Source: Chondrus crispus (lineage: Eukaryota > Rhodophyta > Florideophyceae > Gigartinales > Gigartinaceae). From it: a stretch of DNA of 64,000 nucleotides. Below, piece by piece: positions 10,712 through 22,329 of the stretch. Made by a program: the position numbers and the translations under genes. Positions within the stretch are counted from its first letter, which is position 1. Each line of letters starts with the position of its first letter. The DNA is taken from the NCBI RefSeq assembly GCF_000350225.1, contig NW_005179035.1:144979-208978 (forward strand), in the 5' to 3' direction. Below the pieces are notes generated by a model that searched no databases, was not told where the DNA came from, and saw only the letters and a list, made by a program, of their open reading frames with translations.

Positions 10712-11520
10712 TCAGGTTTGGTTGCGTGTCTCACAGACGCAAGGACTGAAGCCTATCCTCAACGGTGAGTGCGATCCATTCCGAGGACGAAGGTGCCCAT
10801 TGCAAGTTGCTAATGGAGGCAACGGCGCATTGCGACAGGGCGGGATCATCGACGCGCTTTGAGAGGCTGGAGATGTTCCAGATGAGTGCCAGGCAGCCGT
10901 CCCCCCCCGGACGCGAGGCTGACGGCCGAGCGCGGAGCCCAGGTGATGGCGTTGACGCAGTTCTTCGAGGTTTCCGAGTGGTGGTCGATGACGGTGACGG
11001 GCAAGGATGGCTGGCGGATGTCCAGGATGATGAACTCGGGCGAGTCCATGGCGACGGTGGGGAGGCAGTTGGGGTTGCGTCTGTGAAAGCGCGGGCGCAG
11101 CAGGGACGTCATGTCGGGCGACTCGTCGATGATGCATAATCTTCGAGCCAAGGCTCCGGGGGCCCTCGTGATGGCGTGGGCAAGGGCGACATTGTCGTTG
11201 TGTCGTCGGCCGGGGAACGGACGACGACCGGGGCGCTGCGTAGCAGCCTGCGGCGCTCGTGCGCGACCAAACGGTCCATGGGGTTGGTGGACTTGCGCAG
11301 ATGGCGCGGCGTCAGCCTGGAGGCGACGAGGCACTTCGAGATGGACGCCTGCACAGAGGCCGGGAGCGCGACGGCTTCGAGCGGCACGGGCGAGCCGAGG
11401 ACACGCCGTTGCGACTGCAGGCTGGAAAGGGAGGCCAATTTTGGACGGAGCGGGGGTGGGCGCGGTGTAGACGGTCGGGTCGCCAGCGGCCGTAGCGCTT
11501 GCGCAGCTGTATAGATACGG
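10712..11520 (-). pseudogene. DCAF7/WDR68 (TTG1-type) WD40 pseudogene
   Basis: Minus-strand frames contain IDESPDMTSLLRPRFHRRNP, then TVAMDSPEFIILDIRQPSLP and NCVNAITWAPRS, followed after a frame change by SISNLQWAP and WIALTVEDRLQSLRL at the end. This order (D.S..T.LLRL.WN, MDS..V.ILDIR.P..PV, VNAI.WAP, I.NLQWS, W.AI...N.LQ.LRV) is that of DCAF7/WDR68, a very conserved WD40 scaffold for DYRK kinases and CUL4-DDB1, related to plant TTG1. The N-terminal blades are barely readable and the middle carries shifts. It is the best conserved of the decayed gene fragments on the left side. Confidence 0.65.
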
Positions 11521-12167
11521 CAGCGGCCGCCGACGCGCCGGCGGCCGATGGCAAGCGCGCGGGCGACGCTAAACGGACGGGCGTCGGTGAGGTGGGCGGG
11601 CTACCCGGGCGGGAGCTGCAGCAGGCGTGGTCGAAGCGATGCGGGTGGGCGCAGTGACAAGCCCCCAGGGAGTCTCCGGAAATTAATTTTTGTGTCAAAG
11701 TCATATTTTTCTTTTTGTACACTCGCTCTGCAGGCGGTCTGTGTCCAGCGCGCGGCACACCAGCGCGCGGCGCAGCGCAGCGGGATTTGATTTTTTATGT
11801 AATAAGGATATTTATTTCCATGGATCAGTATTATGACTCGGGCATACGTGCCACGCCGCGTGAGCGTGTGGCAAGTGAACAGCCTGCGCTCTGACCAAAA
11901 ACGTATCGCTCGCCATCCTCTCTTGCACCTTCCCCAGTCGTTCTTCTCTTCCTTCTCCCGCCTTCACCCCTAGGGGCGGATTCGGGTGGTGATATTTACG
12001 CTTCCTATCCGCATCATTACTGCACACGCCCACATCTTATCCATTTTCAAGTCCTGCAGTGGTCCCCGCCGCAATGGAAGCTGCAGACTGCAGAGTTGTC
12101 CTGCGAGACGCCGTCGCTGCCTCGACCTTCTTCCTCTCTCCTCTCCCCCGAACCCCTCGATACGAAA
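11521..12167. other. intergenic, no recognisable gene
   Basis: No supported gene. The first part is GC-rich, followed by an AT-rich patch near 11680-11820. Confidence 0.4.
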
Positions 12168-12675
12168 ATGGCTGATGAAAGTGAGAGCAAGACGGAGACA
12201 CCCTTTGAAACACCTGCTCAAAGAAGGCGGCGTGTTCGGAACGCCGCGTTGAAGAAGGCCTCGGAAATCGTTAAAAACGAGAGGAGACCAGTGGGACCCG
12301 AAAAGCGACGATTCTGCAAAGACAAAAAGTGCGTAATGCACGCTCTTTGCTGCTAATCTGCCCTTTACCATGGTGGAGAAGTCATTTCAGGATGCATTCG
12401 AGGCATATGGCCCTGTGGCAACTGTTATGCCATTAGATCGAGAGGGAGTTTTGAGAGACTACGCATTTGTTGAGTTTGAACGAGTACGCGATATGAAGAT
12501 TGCATAGTGAGAAGCGAACCGGATGAGGTCAGGAGGCCATCGCATTCTGGTAGATGTGGAAAGGGGTCGAACTGTTAACGGTTGGCTGCCAAACAGGCTA
12601 GACGATCCGAACAATGTGTGCACGAGCAAACGACAGATTGAGAGGAGGGAGGCAAGGCCGAGACTAAAACATTAA
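12168..12675 (+). pseudogene. U1 snRNP 70K pseudogene
   Basis: The frame starting ATG at 12168 reads PFETPAQRRRRVRNAALKKA, the basic N-terminal signature of U1-70K. After a frameshift around 12310-12350 the RRM follows: TLFAANLPFTMVEKSFQDAF, EAYGPVATV, RDYAFVEFERVRDMKIA (RNP1), then two adjacent stops (TAG TGA at 12505-12510), then RILVDVERGRTVNGWLPNRL, the diagnostic U1-70K segment after the RRM. The second stop is a C-to-T change away from the expected Arg codon. Working U1-70K binds U1 snRNA stem-loop I in the spliceosome. This copy lacks the linker between the N-terminal motif and the RRM, and the C-terminal tail. No poly(A) tract marks it as a processed copy. Confidence 0.75.
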
Positions 12676-12882
12676 GCGACAGGTTCTGAGAAGATGCGAT
12701 GTCTTCTTCCTATACAAATATTTTATGCCCCATCAAGGCGAATTTACATCTACTTGTGTGAGCCTTTCCAACTAGTCACGCACTTCATCAACATGCTGTA
12801 CGTAATAATTGGCTGAAGTGCTCTTCTGTTCAACTGTACATGTGTGAACACTAATATTCTTCCCGTCAGCATTGCAATATAT

Positions 12883-13191
12883 TTATTTAAACATGTCTTC
12901 ATCGGTTCGGTCGTCACCAATAGAACAAACCGAGTCCGGCGCCTCACCCTCGACATCGAAGCGTCTCAACACTTCAGCCACTGCTGCTCCTTTGTGCACC
13001 CCTCGCGGTCGAACGTAAAGGAGTTTTTGCCCCATCAAGACCTCCATCGGACTGCCGTGTAGCACCTCCTCGAGCGCTTGCCGAGCATCATGTTCTCGAC
13101 TGACTGCGAGATTGCATATAGCTGGCATCTCTGAAATGCCAGCTATATGGAATCTCTTTCTGCGACATTGCCTCCGCACTTCATGGGTCAA
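12883..13191 (-). pseudogene. trehalose-6-phosphate phosphatase domain fragment
   Basis: The minus frame ends with KLLYVRPRGVHKGAAVAEVL, then CSIGDDRTDEDMFK. These are the RPRGV.KG and GDDR(S/T)DEDMF motifs of the HAD-type trehalose phosphatase domain, found alone or at the C-terminus of plant and algal TPS/TPP fusion proteins. The preceding sequence (residues 1-60) is consistent with the cap region. The catalytic DxDGT motif, which lies N-terminal in the domain, is absent, and the protein stops just after DEDMF, where family members continue. It is therefore an isolated fragment of about 100 residues. Confidence 0.7.
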
Positions 13192-13544
13192 GATTGTCGA
13201 ATCTGTAGTTCATCGACATAAAGGTAGAGGAGATTGATCTACATCATGACTCCAAGGAACTATTCACTCTTTGAAACCGTGAATTTCACAGTTTCACAAA
13301 AATTACACACTTTGCTGCAGTGTGCAAAGAATAAATATACTTTCCAGAATTGGCGACCTGTGTCTAAAGGCCATAAATAGGCTTAAATTCGCCTTAGGCA
13401 ATATTCAAACGCAGTTCTTTTTAAGAAGGAAAAATCTTTTTAATAACCAATCACTGTTCCCGACGGAACGACCTCACCGATAAGGTCGCGCCTAAGATAG
13501 TCGATGGCCTCGTGTGCCTCATGACGTCAAAAATATAAAACGTC
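13192..13544. other. non-coding junction before the truncated retrotransposon
   Basis: An AT-rich stretch with no recognisable gene and no LTR. The retroelement polyprotein becomes readable directly after it, so the 5' LTR, primer-binding site and gag are missing here. Confidence 0.5.
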
Positions 13545-16500
13545 TTGGGCTCCGTGACCACCGGAGGCAATGTGTTCAAGCCCCACACGATCGCCGTCCA
13601 TACGTGTTCAGGGTACAACTTGGTGAGGAAGGCCGACTTTCCTCTCGACTGGACCCGTTACGTGATACGGGACGCGCCATTACCCCGACTGGCTGGCGCG
13701 AACAGTAACCGGCTCCGACTTACGGCTGTCGTCCATCTCGCTGTCAGGTTACGGAACACGACGTTCCGCATACCTTTCGTAGTGGCCGAACAGCTCGCTG
13801 TTCCCGTCCTACTTGGGACCGCGTTCATCGATGCCCACGTACGCAGCATAGACATCGAGGGCCAGAAGCTCGAACTTCGCCACGGTGGCTCCGTAGCCAT
13901 CGTCGACGGGAAGGGGGAACCGGCTCCCCCTACCAGGCGACGCGGACGCCAGACGAGCCGGGCGGATGTACGCGAGGAGGTCCCGCAGGCGATCCGAATC
14001 GCCCGCTGGGTTACCATCCCCGCGATGCCACAAGCCCGAGTGCGTGTGACAACCGCGGGGAGGGGCCTCGTGTTCCTGGAGCCAAAGCCCTCACTCCAAC
14101 ACCGACATGGAGTGAGGTTGACGAATGGCGTCGCGGAGGTTCTGCCGAATCAGACCTTCGACGCCATCGTCGCGAACTTCTCGCGACGGGAGAGGCGGCT
14201 TCCGAAGCACACCGTCGTGGGATACGCAAAGCGCAACCCCTTCGCGATCCTCACGCCCGAACGGAGGGTCGCCGAGGGGATCGCGCACGCGCTACACCTG
14301 ACCGACTTGACCGATCAAGTCGGAGGGGTAGGAGTTGGCCGATCCAACTCCGACGACCAGACCACCGCTGGTGACGGAGAGGTTGACACGGACGAACGGT
14401 CACCTTTATACCACCCGACGGCGGGGGGTACTGTACCCCCACAGAATAAGGATCCCGAAAATCCACCGATGGATTTGGAAAAAGAGGTTGACTTGTCATA
14501 CATCGAGGATGACAAGCTCCGTGGCCACGTACTCGAGATGCTCCGTAAGCACTCGAGTCTGTGGAGCGGTGCGTTCGGAACTATCGGAGCAACGGAGCAC
14601 CGCATTGCCCTCGAACCGGGTACGAAGACGATACGCTCGATGCCCTACCGTAAGGGGCCCGCGATGCGCGAAATGGTCGCGAAGGAGGTCAACAAGATGT
14701 TGAACGCAGGGGTTATCGAACCCGCGAGCACCGAGTGGGCGTCACCGGTGGTGCTCGTACCGAAGAAAGACGGCTCTCTTCGGTCCTGCGTAGACTATCG
14801 GCGTCTCAACGCGAAGACTGCACCGCCTTCGTATCCGCTGCCGCGTATGGACGACTGTATCGACTCGTTAGGAGATGCAGCCGTCTTTACGACGTTAGAC
14901 TGCAATTCCGGTTATTGGCAGATCCCGGTCGCTCCGGAGGACCGGGATAAGACAACCTTTACGACGCACATGGGCACGTTTCGCCACCTGCGAATGCCGT
15001 TCGGACTAAAAGGGGCACCGGCCACCATCCAACGCGCATTAGAAATTATTCTCTCACGCGTTCGCTGGCAAATATGCCTCGTCTATCTCGATGACGTTAT
15101 AATGTTCTCGCGTACGCACGCGAAACACGCGAAGCATCTCGACACTGTCTTGAGCTTGCTTGGGAGTGCCGGAATCTCCCTCAACCTCAAGAAGTGTAGC
15201 TTCTTTCAGCCGAAGGTACACTACCTGGGGCACGTCATTTTCCCAGGTAAGTTAAGCGTGGCGGACACGGCGGCCGATGCCTTCAAGACGTTCACGTTCC
15301 CGAGGACACTTACGCAAGTGCGCTCGTTCCTCGGGGCGTGCAACGTATACCGCCGATTCGTTAAGGGGTTCGCGAAGATAGCGCGTCCTCTGACCGACAT
15401 GACGCGCAAGGATGCAGATCCTGACTTCTACAGCCCCACGGAGGCCCAACTGAACGCGTTCGAGAACCTCAAGAGGTGTATGATCGCTCCGCCGATCCTC
15501 GCGCTACCGCGGTACGGCCGTCCGTACATGATCGATACGGACGCGAGTGCCTACCAGCTCGGCTGCACGTTGCTCCAGGAGCACGACCAGACAAACGATT
15601 GGCGCCCCGTGGGCTATTGGTCCTACTCGCTGAACGACAGCGAGCGCAACTACAGCGCCACAGAACGCGAGTGCTTCGCCGTAGTGTGGGCCGTCCGCAC
15701 ACTACGGCCGTACGTAGAAGGAACGAAGTTCACCGTCCGAACGGATCACGACGCCTTGAGGTGGCTCATGTTCCTCACAGAGAGTTCCGGAAGACTCACC
15801 CGGTGGCGGCTACGTCTGGCTGAATACGACTTCACCATTCAGTACCGCCCCGGGCGCGTCCATCAGGGGCCCCATGCCCTGTCACGCCTCGTGTCGCCGA
15901 GAGTCGCCGATGACCCTCGCCCCACCGTCGAGGTGGATGACGACATTCCCACCTTCGACGGGGGTACGACCGTTCGAGACGTATCGAACGAGCTCGCGGA
16001 CCACGTTTGTACCGCGAGCTGCGACCATCAGGCCGTCCATGTCTTCGTGACGACACGGAACCAAGCCGGGTCAAGGACGAGGTCGCACGTACGAACGCGC
16101 GACGAACTGCGAGGCGACGACGAAGCCCCCGCTCTCCAGGGACCCTCTTCGTTTTGGAAGGAGAACGAAGAGTTCGAAGCCGCCGACATCGAGCGCGCCA
16201 AAGACTCTGAGGCTGGCGCGCCCGACACCCCGGTCGCCCCACCGCAGGACGACCTCCCGGCCTCTCTTACGATAGAGGAGATAGCCGAGGAGCAACGCGT
16301 GGATGACTTCTGCCAAACCGTTTTGGCACGACAGTCAGAGTCCCGGGACTCCGCGTTCTTCGAGAACCACCAAGGGGTGCTCAAACGGAGACACCCCTTC
16401 GACCCTGATATCGTTCAAGTGGTGGTACCTCGGACACTCCGCGCTAGGCCCCTCCGCCTGTGCCACAACCCGGCCATCGCGGGACACCCGGGCCAGAATG

Positions 16501-17438
16501 GTATGTACTATGCACTCCGACGCGAGTACTACTGGCCTCATCTCGCTGCACATGTCGCTGCCACGGTGCGAGGGTGTCGGACCTGCGCGATGAACCGGAT
16601 CAAGTTGCGGAAACACCTCAACCGTTTGAGGTTGTTCCCCGCCAAGCGGCCACTCGAGAGCCTCGCGATTGACATCTTGGGTCCGCTCCCCAAGACGAAG
16701 GCAGGGAAACGTTTCCTCCTCGTTATCACAGACCGTTTCACTAAGCTAACACAAGTTGTCGTGCTTCGAACAGTGACCGCGTACACTGTCGGGACAGCAT
16801 TCTGTGACGCATGGGTCTTCAAATACGGCGTTCCGCGTTCGCTGTTGTGGGACAACGGTCCTCAATTTAACGAGAAGTTCTTCCACAGCGTGTGTCGCGT
16901 ACTGGGGATAACTAACTTGTATACGTCCGCGTATCATCCCCAGACGAATGGGCATGTTGAACGTTACAACCGGACTATCGCGTCGATGCTTCGGAACTAC
17001 GTTAATGAGCATCAGGATGATTGGGACGTGTACGTGGGACCGCTTACGTACGCGTACAATTCCCACGTACACCGAACCACGCCTACGACACCCTTTGAGC
17101 TCGTGCTCAGCAGACCCCCGCCGGAGTTCTCTCTTCGAAGAGCCGACGGGGACGCGACCCCTCCGGACAGGGGAACTCAACGCGCAGAGTTCCTCAAGAC
17201 TTTGAACGAGACGATCCAAAAAGCTTACGAAAGCTTGCATCGTACGCAAGCCCGCTACAAACGCGACCTCGATAAACGCGTACGAAGAATTAACACGCGA
17301 CTCAAGCCGGGGGACTACGTGTACCCCAACCCACCGATGGGCCGAAGACGTCGAACAAGCTCGCGTCACCTGCCGTTGGACCATACCGCGTACTGGCCAA
17401 CGACAAACGAACCATCACGATCGACCGTGATGGGGTGA
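13545..17438 (+). pseudogene. gypsy pol polyprotein (protease remnant-RT-RNase H-integrase)
   Basis: The open frame spans 1297 codons without a native ATG; an in-frame TAA precedes it, as expected for a truncated polyprotein. Protease: HTCSGYNLV near residue 24 sits where the catalytic Asp motif is expected, so the Asp is replaced by His; VPVLLGTAFIDAHV follows. RT: CVDYRRLNAKTAPPSYPLPR, TTLDCNSGYWQIP, FGLKGAPATIQ and the active-site LVYLDDVIMFS. RNase H: MIDTDASAYQLGC, SATERECFAVVWAV, TDHDALRWL. Integrase: a zinc region (H near CHNPAIAGHPGQNG, then CRTCAMN), catalytic Asp in LAIDILGPLP, Asp in LLWDNGPQFN and Glu in HVERYN. All core residues of RT and integrase are present. The frame ends at 17438 because of a frameshift before the chromodomain. 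Loss of gag and of the protease Asp means it could not act alone. Confidence 0.9.
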
Positions 17439-17755
17439 CGGAGTGCGTCTCGGCAGACCGCTGCGTGTACGCGCCCCCTTCGACGGATGAGCCACGAGCA
17501 AGTGCAACAACCCCAGTTGACATTGCCGACAAGGTCACCGAGGGCACGCAGTACGCGGTCGAGCGTCTGCTCAAGCATCGCGTGGTAGAGGACGGAACTA
17601 CGGAGTTCCTCATCAAGTCGGCTGACCACGATCAACCCACTTGGACTGCACGAACACATGTCCCCGAGGAACTAGTGTTGCGATACGCGCAGCGACTGAG
17701 AAGGCGTACAGGAAGAGACCTCTCCTCCGAAGTGAACGCGGTCGTTCACTCTTGA
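17340..17755 (+). pseudogene. C-terminal chromodomain-like end of pol, shifted frame
   Basis: In the next frame, from about 17345, the protein resumes with YRVLANDKRTITI, an integrase C-terminal beta-barrel feature, and then YAVERLLKHRVVEDGTTEFL, TWTARTHVPEELVLRYAQR. The Y.VE.LL.H....FL...W......TWE....P.ELV..Y pattern fits a degenerate chromodomain as found at the end of chromovirus integrases, which targets integration to modified chromatin. It stops at TGA 17753-17755, just inside the first polypurine-like repeat. Confidence 0.65.
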
Positions 17756-17765
17756 GAAGGGGGCC
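17732..17765 (+). repeat. 34-bp polypurine-tract repeat, copy 1
   Basis: GTGAACG..CGTTCAC palindrome followed by CTCTTGAGAAGGGGGCC. It matches the copy at 22330-22363 at 32 of 34 positions. It lies at the pol stop codon, the usual place for a gypsy polypurine tract, but no LTR follows it. Confidence 0.85.
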
Positions 17766-19730
17766 CCCAACCGCTTCGTCACCACGTAATTAACACGCCG
17801 CGGTAAGGAACAGATGACGCGTACGAACGGACAAATGTACCCAACCGGGCTGGTAAACGAAGGCGCGAGACGCCAAAACGTATTGGCCGTCAAGCTCATC
17901 GGATACGACAGGCGTCGTCGAGAAGACGCGAGAAACGGAGACAGTACGGACTGTACAACAAAAAGGCAGCCCTGTATCAACGGGAGGATACGACCTCCCA
18001 AGAAACGCGAACGCGTCACGGGAACACCCGCCGATAGGGTGCTCGAATCTGAAAGCAAGAACGACGCCAAGACGTATGGGCAGTGCAAGCTTACTACGCG
18101 ACACACCAATACCAAGCGGAACGAACCGCTGGCAACGCAATGTGTCGCGTAGTCACCAACGAGAGGCAGGAGGGCGACGCCGCCCCCTAGGCAAGAAGTG
18201 ACGCGAACGGTCGCGACGAGCTCCACTCGTAGGGAGACTCACGATCCCGCGACCGCGCACGACCGAAGAGGTACCGATGGGAAAAGGGGGGGCCTACAAG
18301 AACTAAAAAGCCGCGCACGCCGCCCGAACCCCAAGTCAATCCGTTACCACGTACCCAAAATAATTTGGGGAACGGACCAAAAATAGGTGAAAAATACGGT
18401 CCGAATGACACTGTATGCCAAGCCACCGCCGCCGAAGGCCAGGCAGCAAACCGCCGCCGCCTCCGGAAATAATCAAAAAAGGGAGGGCGTACAGTAGGGT
18501 AAGATGCACGTGCGCGCGTGCGCACGTGCGCATACGACCGACAGGACAAGTGTCGTCAGGGGCGACACGCAATTTCACAGCGGAGATCAGCGTGCGGAAC
18601 GCACTGCCCTTCGGTGGGGTAAGAACAACACCGCACGGAGAACGGATAGGAGTGGAGTCCCCGACCTTTCCCCCATGCGTACATGCCGGTGCGGTCGCGT
18701 TCGGGCTGCCCGAGGCGGGCTACAACGCAGATTCAACGGCTCGACGCACCACCGTGCACGCGTCAAGAAGGACTCAAGCAAGGCCATCGGCGGGCGACCG
18801 TCTTCGGGCCACGAAAGGTGGCTCCGACGCGTGCGGCTCGCGCTGTCCGCGCCTTCTTCTGAGGGTGCCCCCCTCTAGAGGGGCACGACTCCCCCCTCTT
18901 TCTTTCAGTACGCAGCGTCGCCGGCGCACCCTCCCGCACGGCGCGGGCACGCGTCAAAAGGGCATGGGCCAGACCATCGTCGCGAGCCCCACCACCCCTT
19001 CGCCGTGCGACTGGGAGACGCGTACGCGCACGCATACACCCATTCCCCTCGAAGCCTCGAAAGGCGAGGTACGCGTGAATGGGGAGGCTAAGTCGCCCGC
19101 GAAAGATGACCCAGCGCGGTCGGCGACACCGAACGCGGAGAGGAGGAGCCCAGGAAAGAGGTTCGAGACACGCGTTCAGAGGCAAACCGACGCCCCGCGG
19201 CTCCCTTCGGACGGGAGCGGGACAGCGCGCGGTTAGGACCGGTGAGAACGCGTGGCATGGCGAATTCTCCGGACGAAGAACCGGGATCCCTCTCCCACCT
19301 CATCGGACGGGGTGGGACGAAGGAAGACGCCGAAGGAGCCACACGGACTCCCCCGCGCCAGAGATGGAAAAGTGAGATCGGGACAGGACATCTCACATCG
19401 ATGACGGGCCGGGAGAGGAGTTATACTAATTTACGAGGACACAGACGCGGAGAAAGGGAGCTTCGAAGCTTAACTCACGCGGTCGACGGCGAACCGATCC
19501 CCCGCCCTCCCCCTTCTGGCGGGGAGGGACAGAAAGCGGTCGTAACCGCGGAGACAGCGCAACGCGGGGAACGACACGGACGTCAGACTCAAACTCCCTG
19601 TCCACATCTCCGGAGAATGGGGACGGGAAGACGCGTAGCCTAAAGACCAAAGCGGGGAGAGACGGTGCTACTATTTTACGAAGATGGACGGGCCGAGGAC
19701 GGAACCTCGGAGTCTAATAGGGCCGCCCGA
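17766..19730. other. payload segment without recognised gene
   Basis: GC-rich DNA inside the retroelement. Several long open frames exist on both strands, but their composition (Arg/Pro/Thr-rich) is what GC-rich DNA gives by chance, and no motif was recognised. Confidence 0.4.
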
Positions 19731-22320
19731 TTATTGGCTCGGGCCATCAGGCGTCTCCGCCGGATCGGAGACGCGGAAGGGCTGAGGACAGTAGCTCGGG
19801 TGCTGGGGCACCTCTGTCCTTAGCTTCTCCAACGAGGGCATAGTGACCTCACTGTGCCGTGGCCAAGCGCGGGCCGACGCGCCATGAGGGTCACCCTCCC
19901 CGGCGTGAACGGAATTGTATCCTTGTCCGGCGTAAGGGTCCGACATTATGGGACGCGACGCGGGCGCGCCAGAGTGGCGAGCAAACGCGACTCCACGCTG
20001 TGCCGCGGCACGGAGTTCGTCTCGCTCGCGGCGGTATCGGTCACGATACGCCATCGCCCGCTCGAGGGCCTCGGACTGTCGAAGGGACGATTTACGGAAG
20101 TCGTCCAAGGCCTGCCGAGCGCGGTGAAGGTCCGTCGCATCGGCTTCTCGCTCTGCATCGATACGATTCGCTTCGGCGCTCCGCGTAAGGTACCAGCTCG
20201 CGAGGGTGCTTAGCAGCCCGCCGACCTTCCAAACGCGATGGGACGCCGTACCGAGGGCGCGAGTCAATTCGGGAATCGCCAGGATATCCCCCGAGGACAA
20301 TATGAGCTGCGGCGTCGCGGAAGAGGGCAAAGGTCCTTGCCGTGCCAAGTTCAAAGGGGGTACGGGCGGAACCTCCGACGCGTATTGACGAAATACACCG
20401 GACGTATTGGGTGACTGTAAGTGGGTTAAGCGCGACGGCACGAAAGCCGAGGTGTCGTGGTCCACCTCTCGGTACCGCTTCCGCTGAGCATCGCGAAGAG
20501 CGGAGCCCACACAGGCCACTCTCCCCGCGACGGTCGGCGAGGACTGGGGAGAGGCCGGCTTCGCTACGAAGGAGTCGGACCGCGCGTCGTACAGTAGAAA
20601 GGAACTTTGCTCCCCCGAAGTGTAATCGGTCCACGGGCGCCTCGTACGCTCGGACACCTGGCACGCGCGATGCATGAGTGAAAGTACGGACGCGAAGCTT
20701 CACGTCGCGTGTTTGGAATGCGTCTCTAAAGGATGTAGGGGCACGTCGGGGAGGTCGACGGCGACCCTCCCGAGAAACGCGAGAACCCCGATGGGTTGGA
20801 CAAACACGCGTCGGTTGACATGGACCTCGGTCATAAACGCGCTCCCTAGGGCCCATGCCCACTCACACTCGACGTTGTACATCAATTCAGCGTAGGCCGG
20901 GTGCCGGGAGTCGGAGCACACAAACCCGACATGCTTTAAAGCATATGGAAGGTGCGGATGGACCCCGAAGGATGGAAGGGACTTCCGCATCGTCTCCGGC
21001 AGTACGGGGAAGTCCCTTGCAGTGAGGCCTTGCTCAAAGGACGCCGATCTAAAAACGCGACCGTCCTCTTCCTCGCGATGTCGGTATGTCGCCCAATCGT
21101 GGGGCGACACCGCAATGGCGTGAAGCCGCATAAGTGAGAAAGCGGATTTTTGCAAGGCCACGCGGGTCTTTGAATACGCGTACGGCCGAGGACTAACGAA
21201 TAGCTCCTTCACTTCCGAGAACACGAAACGCCGCGGGCCGTCAGGGAGACGACCGAACAAGTGTTCAGCCATACGGTCTACATACGAAACCTCACCGATG
21301 CTGTACGCGAAGGACCTGTCCCCAGGAATCGCGTCGGGGAGTTGATACGGGACTCCCCCGCCTTCACTCGTCAACCTCTCGAGGACGAGGGCGGCCTCGT
21401 CCACGCGACCCGCCTCGTAGATGCGTCGAACACGCATGAGGTCGGGACGCAAGGAGTCGCGGGATAGTAGTTCGGCAAGCGTGATCCCCGATCGGGCGTG
21501 CCGACGCCACGGGAACCGCAGTCGCTCTACCGGTAACGACAGCGAGCGCTCCAGAGGAGCACCAAACCGCCGCGTGGTGTCGTCGGCCAACTCTGCGCCG
21601 GCGTCGAGCATGCCCCGACACTTCTTTGGCAGGGCGCCGGGCTGTCGGCAGCTCCCCCACGCCCATAAGACCCACTGCGCGGCTCGTAAACTGCGTTAGC
21701 GCGCTCTGCATCGGGTGACCACACGGAAGCGGACCCGCTGGGGACCGCTCGGGCGTCTTCTCCTCCCTTCTGTACCGCGCCCATCGAAGGGGCCGGACGG
21801 AATTCAACCGATGACGCGGACCCGGAAGGTCCGCGCGACTTTTGGAAAGGCGGCAACGCGGGCGCCGCGGAAGGAACGAACCCCTCTACGCGAAGGGGAA
21901 GGGTGACGGAGACCCCAGCAGAGGCCGGGACGGGTACCGTACGCGGGAGGACGGAGGCCTCAGAGAGCGGCGAAAGTGCGAGGGGTGCCACGGAGGAACC
22001 CCCACACGAAGGGGACAGCGGGGAGTCGACAGCGGGATGACCCGCGGGAAGAGAAGACATGAGGACCACGCGGATACCCGCGTACGGGCGAGAAGGGTGA
22101 ACAGCGTCCGCACCGATGTGCGGGAAGAAGCCGATGAAGGCGAAGGAAAGGGGTGCGCGGATGAAGACCGAGACGCAGACAGGGGAGAGGCGATCGCGAA
22201 GCACGGCGGAGGCGTAAAGAGGGGAGGGTCGATCGGCGTACGGCGCCGAAGAGAACGCCGGATCAAAGGGGAACAGGGCCTAGAATCGGAAAGCGACCGG
22301 GTCGGACATGGCTCTCTCAC
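19731..22320 (-). pseudogene. antisense accessory ORF of the gypsy element, unidentified
   Basis: Read on the minus strand, the segment 21611-19731 is one frame of 626 codons interrupted by a single TGA (20700-20702). The stretch upstream (22204-21527) continues it in another frame through one frameshift near 21600. Total coding history is about 850 residues. The N-terminal part is Ser/Pro/Ala-rich and low complexity. The middle is globular-looking, with IPGDRSFAYSIGEVSYVDRM, RRFVFSEVKELFVSPRPYAY and AELMYNVECEWAWALGSAFM. The C-terminal third holds a charged coiled coil (RQALDDFRKSSLRQSEALER, YRDRYRRERDELRAAAQ). No zinc knuckle, protease, envelope or transposase signature was found. Antisense ORFs between pol and the 3' LTR are known from some plant gypsy elements; whether this one is related is unknown. 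Few stops over this length support real coding in the past. Confidence 0.55.
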
Positions 22321-22329
22321 TCCTCAAGG

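Noticed and set aside
17672-18226. A 184-codon minus-strand frame just after pol
   Set aside because: Overlaps the chromodomain-coding end of pol on the other strand; composition is not protein-like and no motif was seen.
18415-19236. A 273-codon plus-strand frame in the payload
   Set aside because: Arg/Thr/Pro-rich text expected from GC-rich DNA, without motif; left as non-coding.
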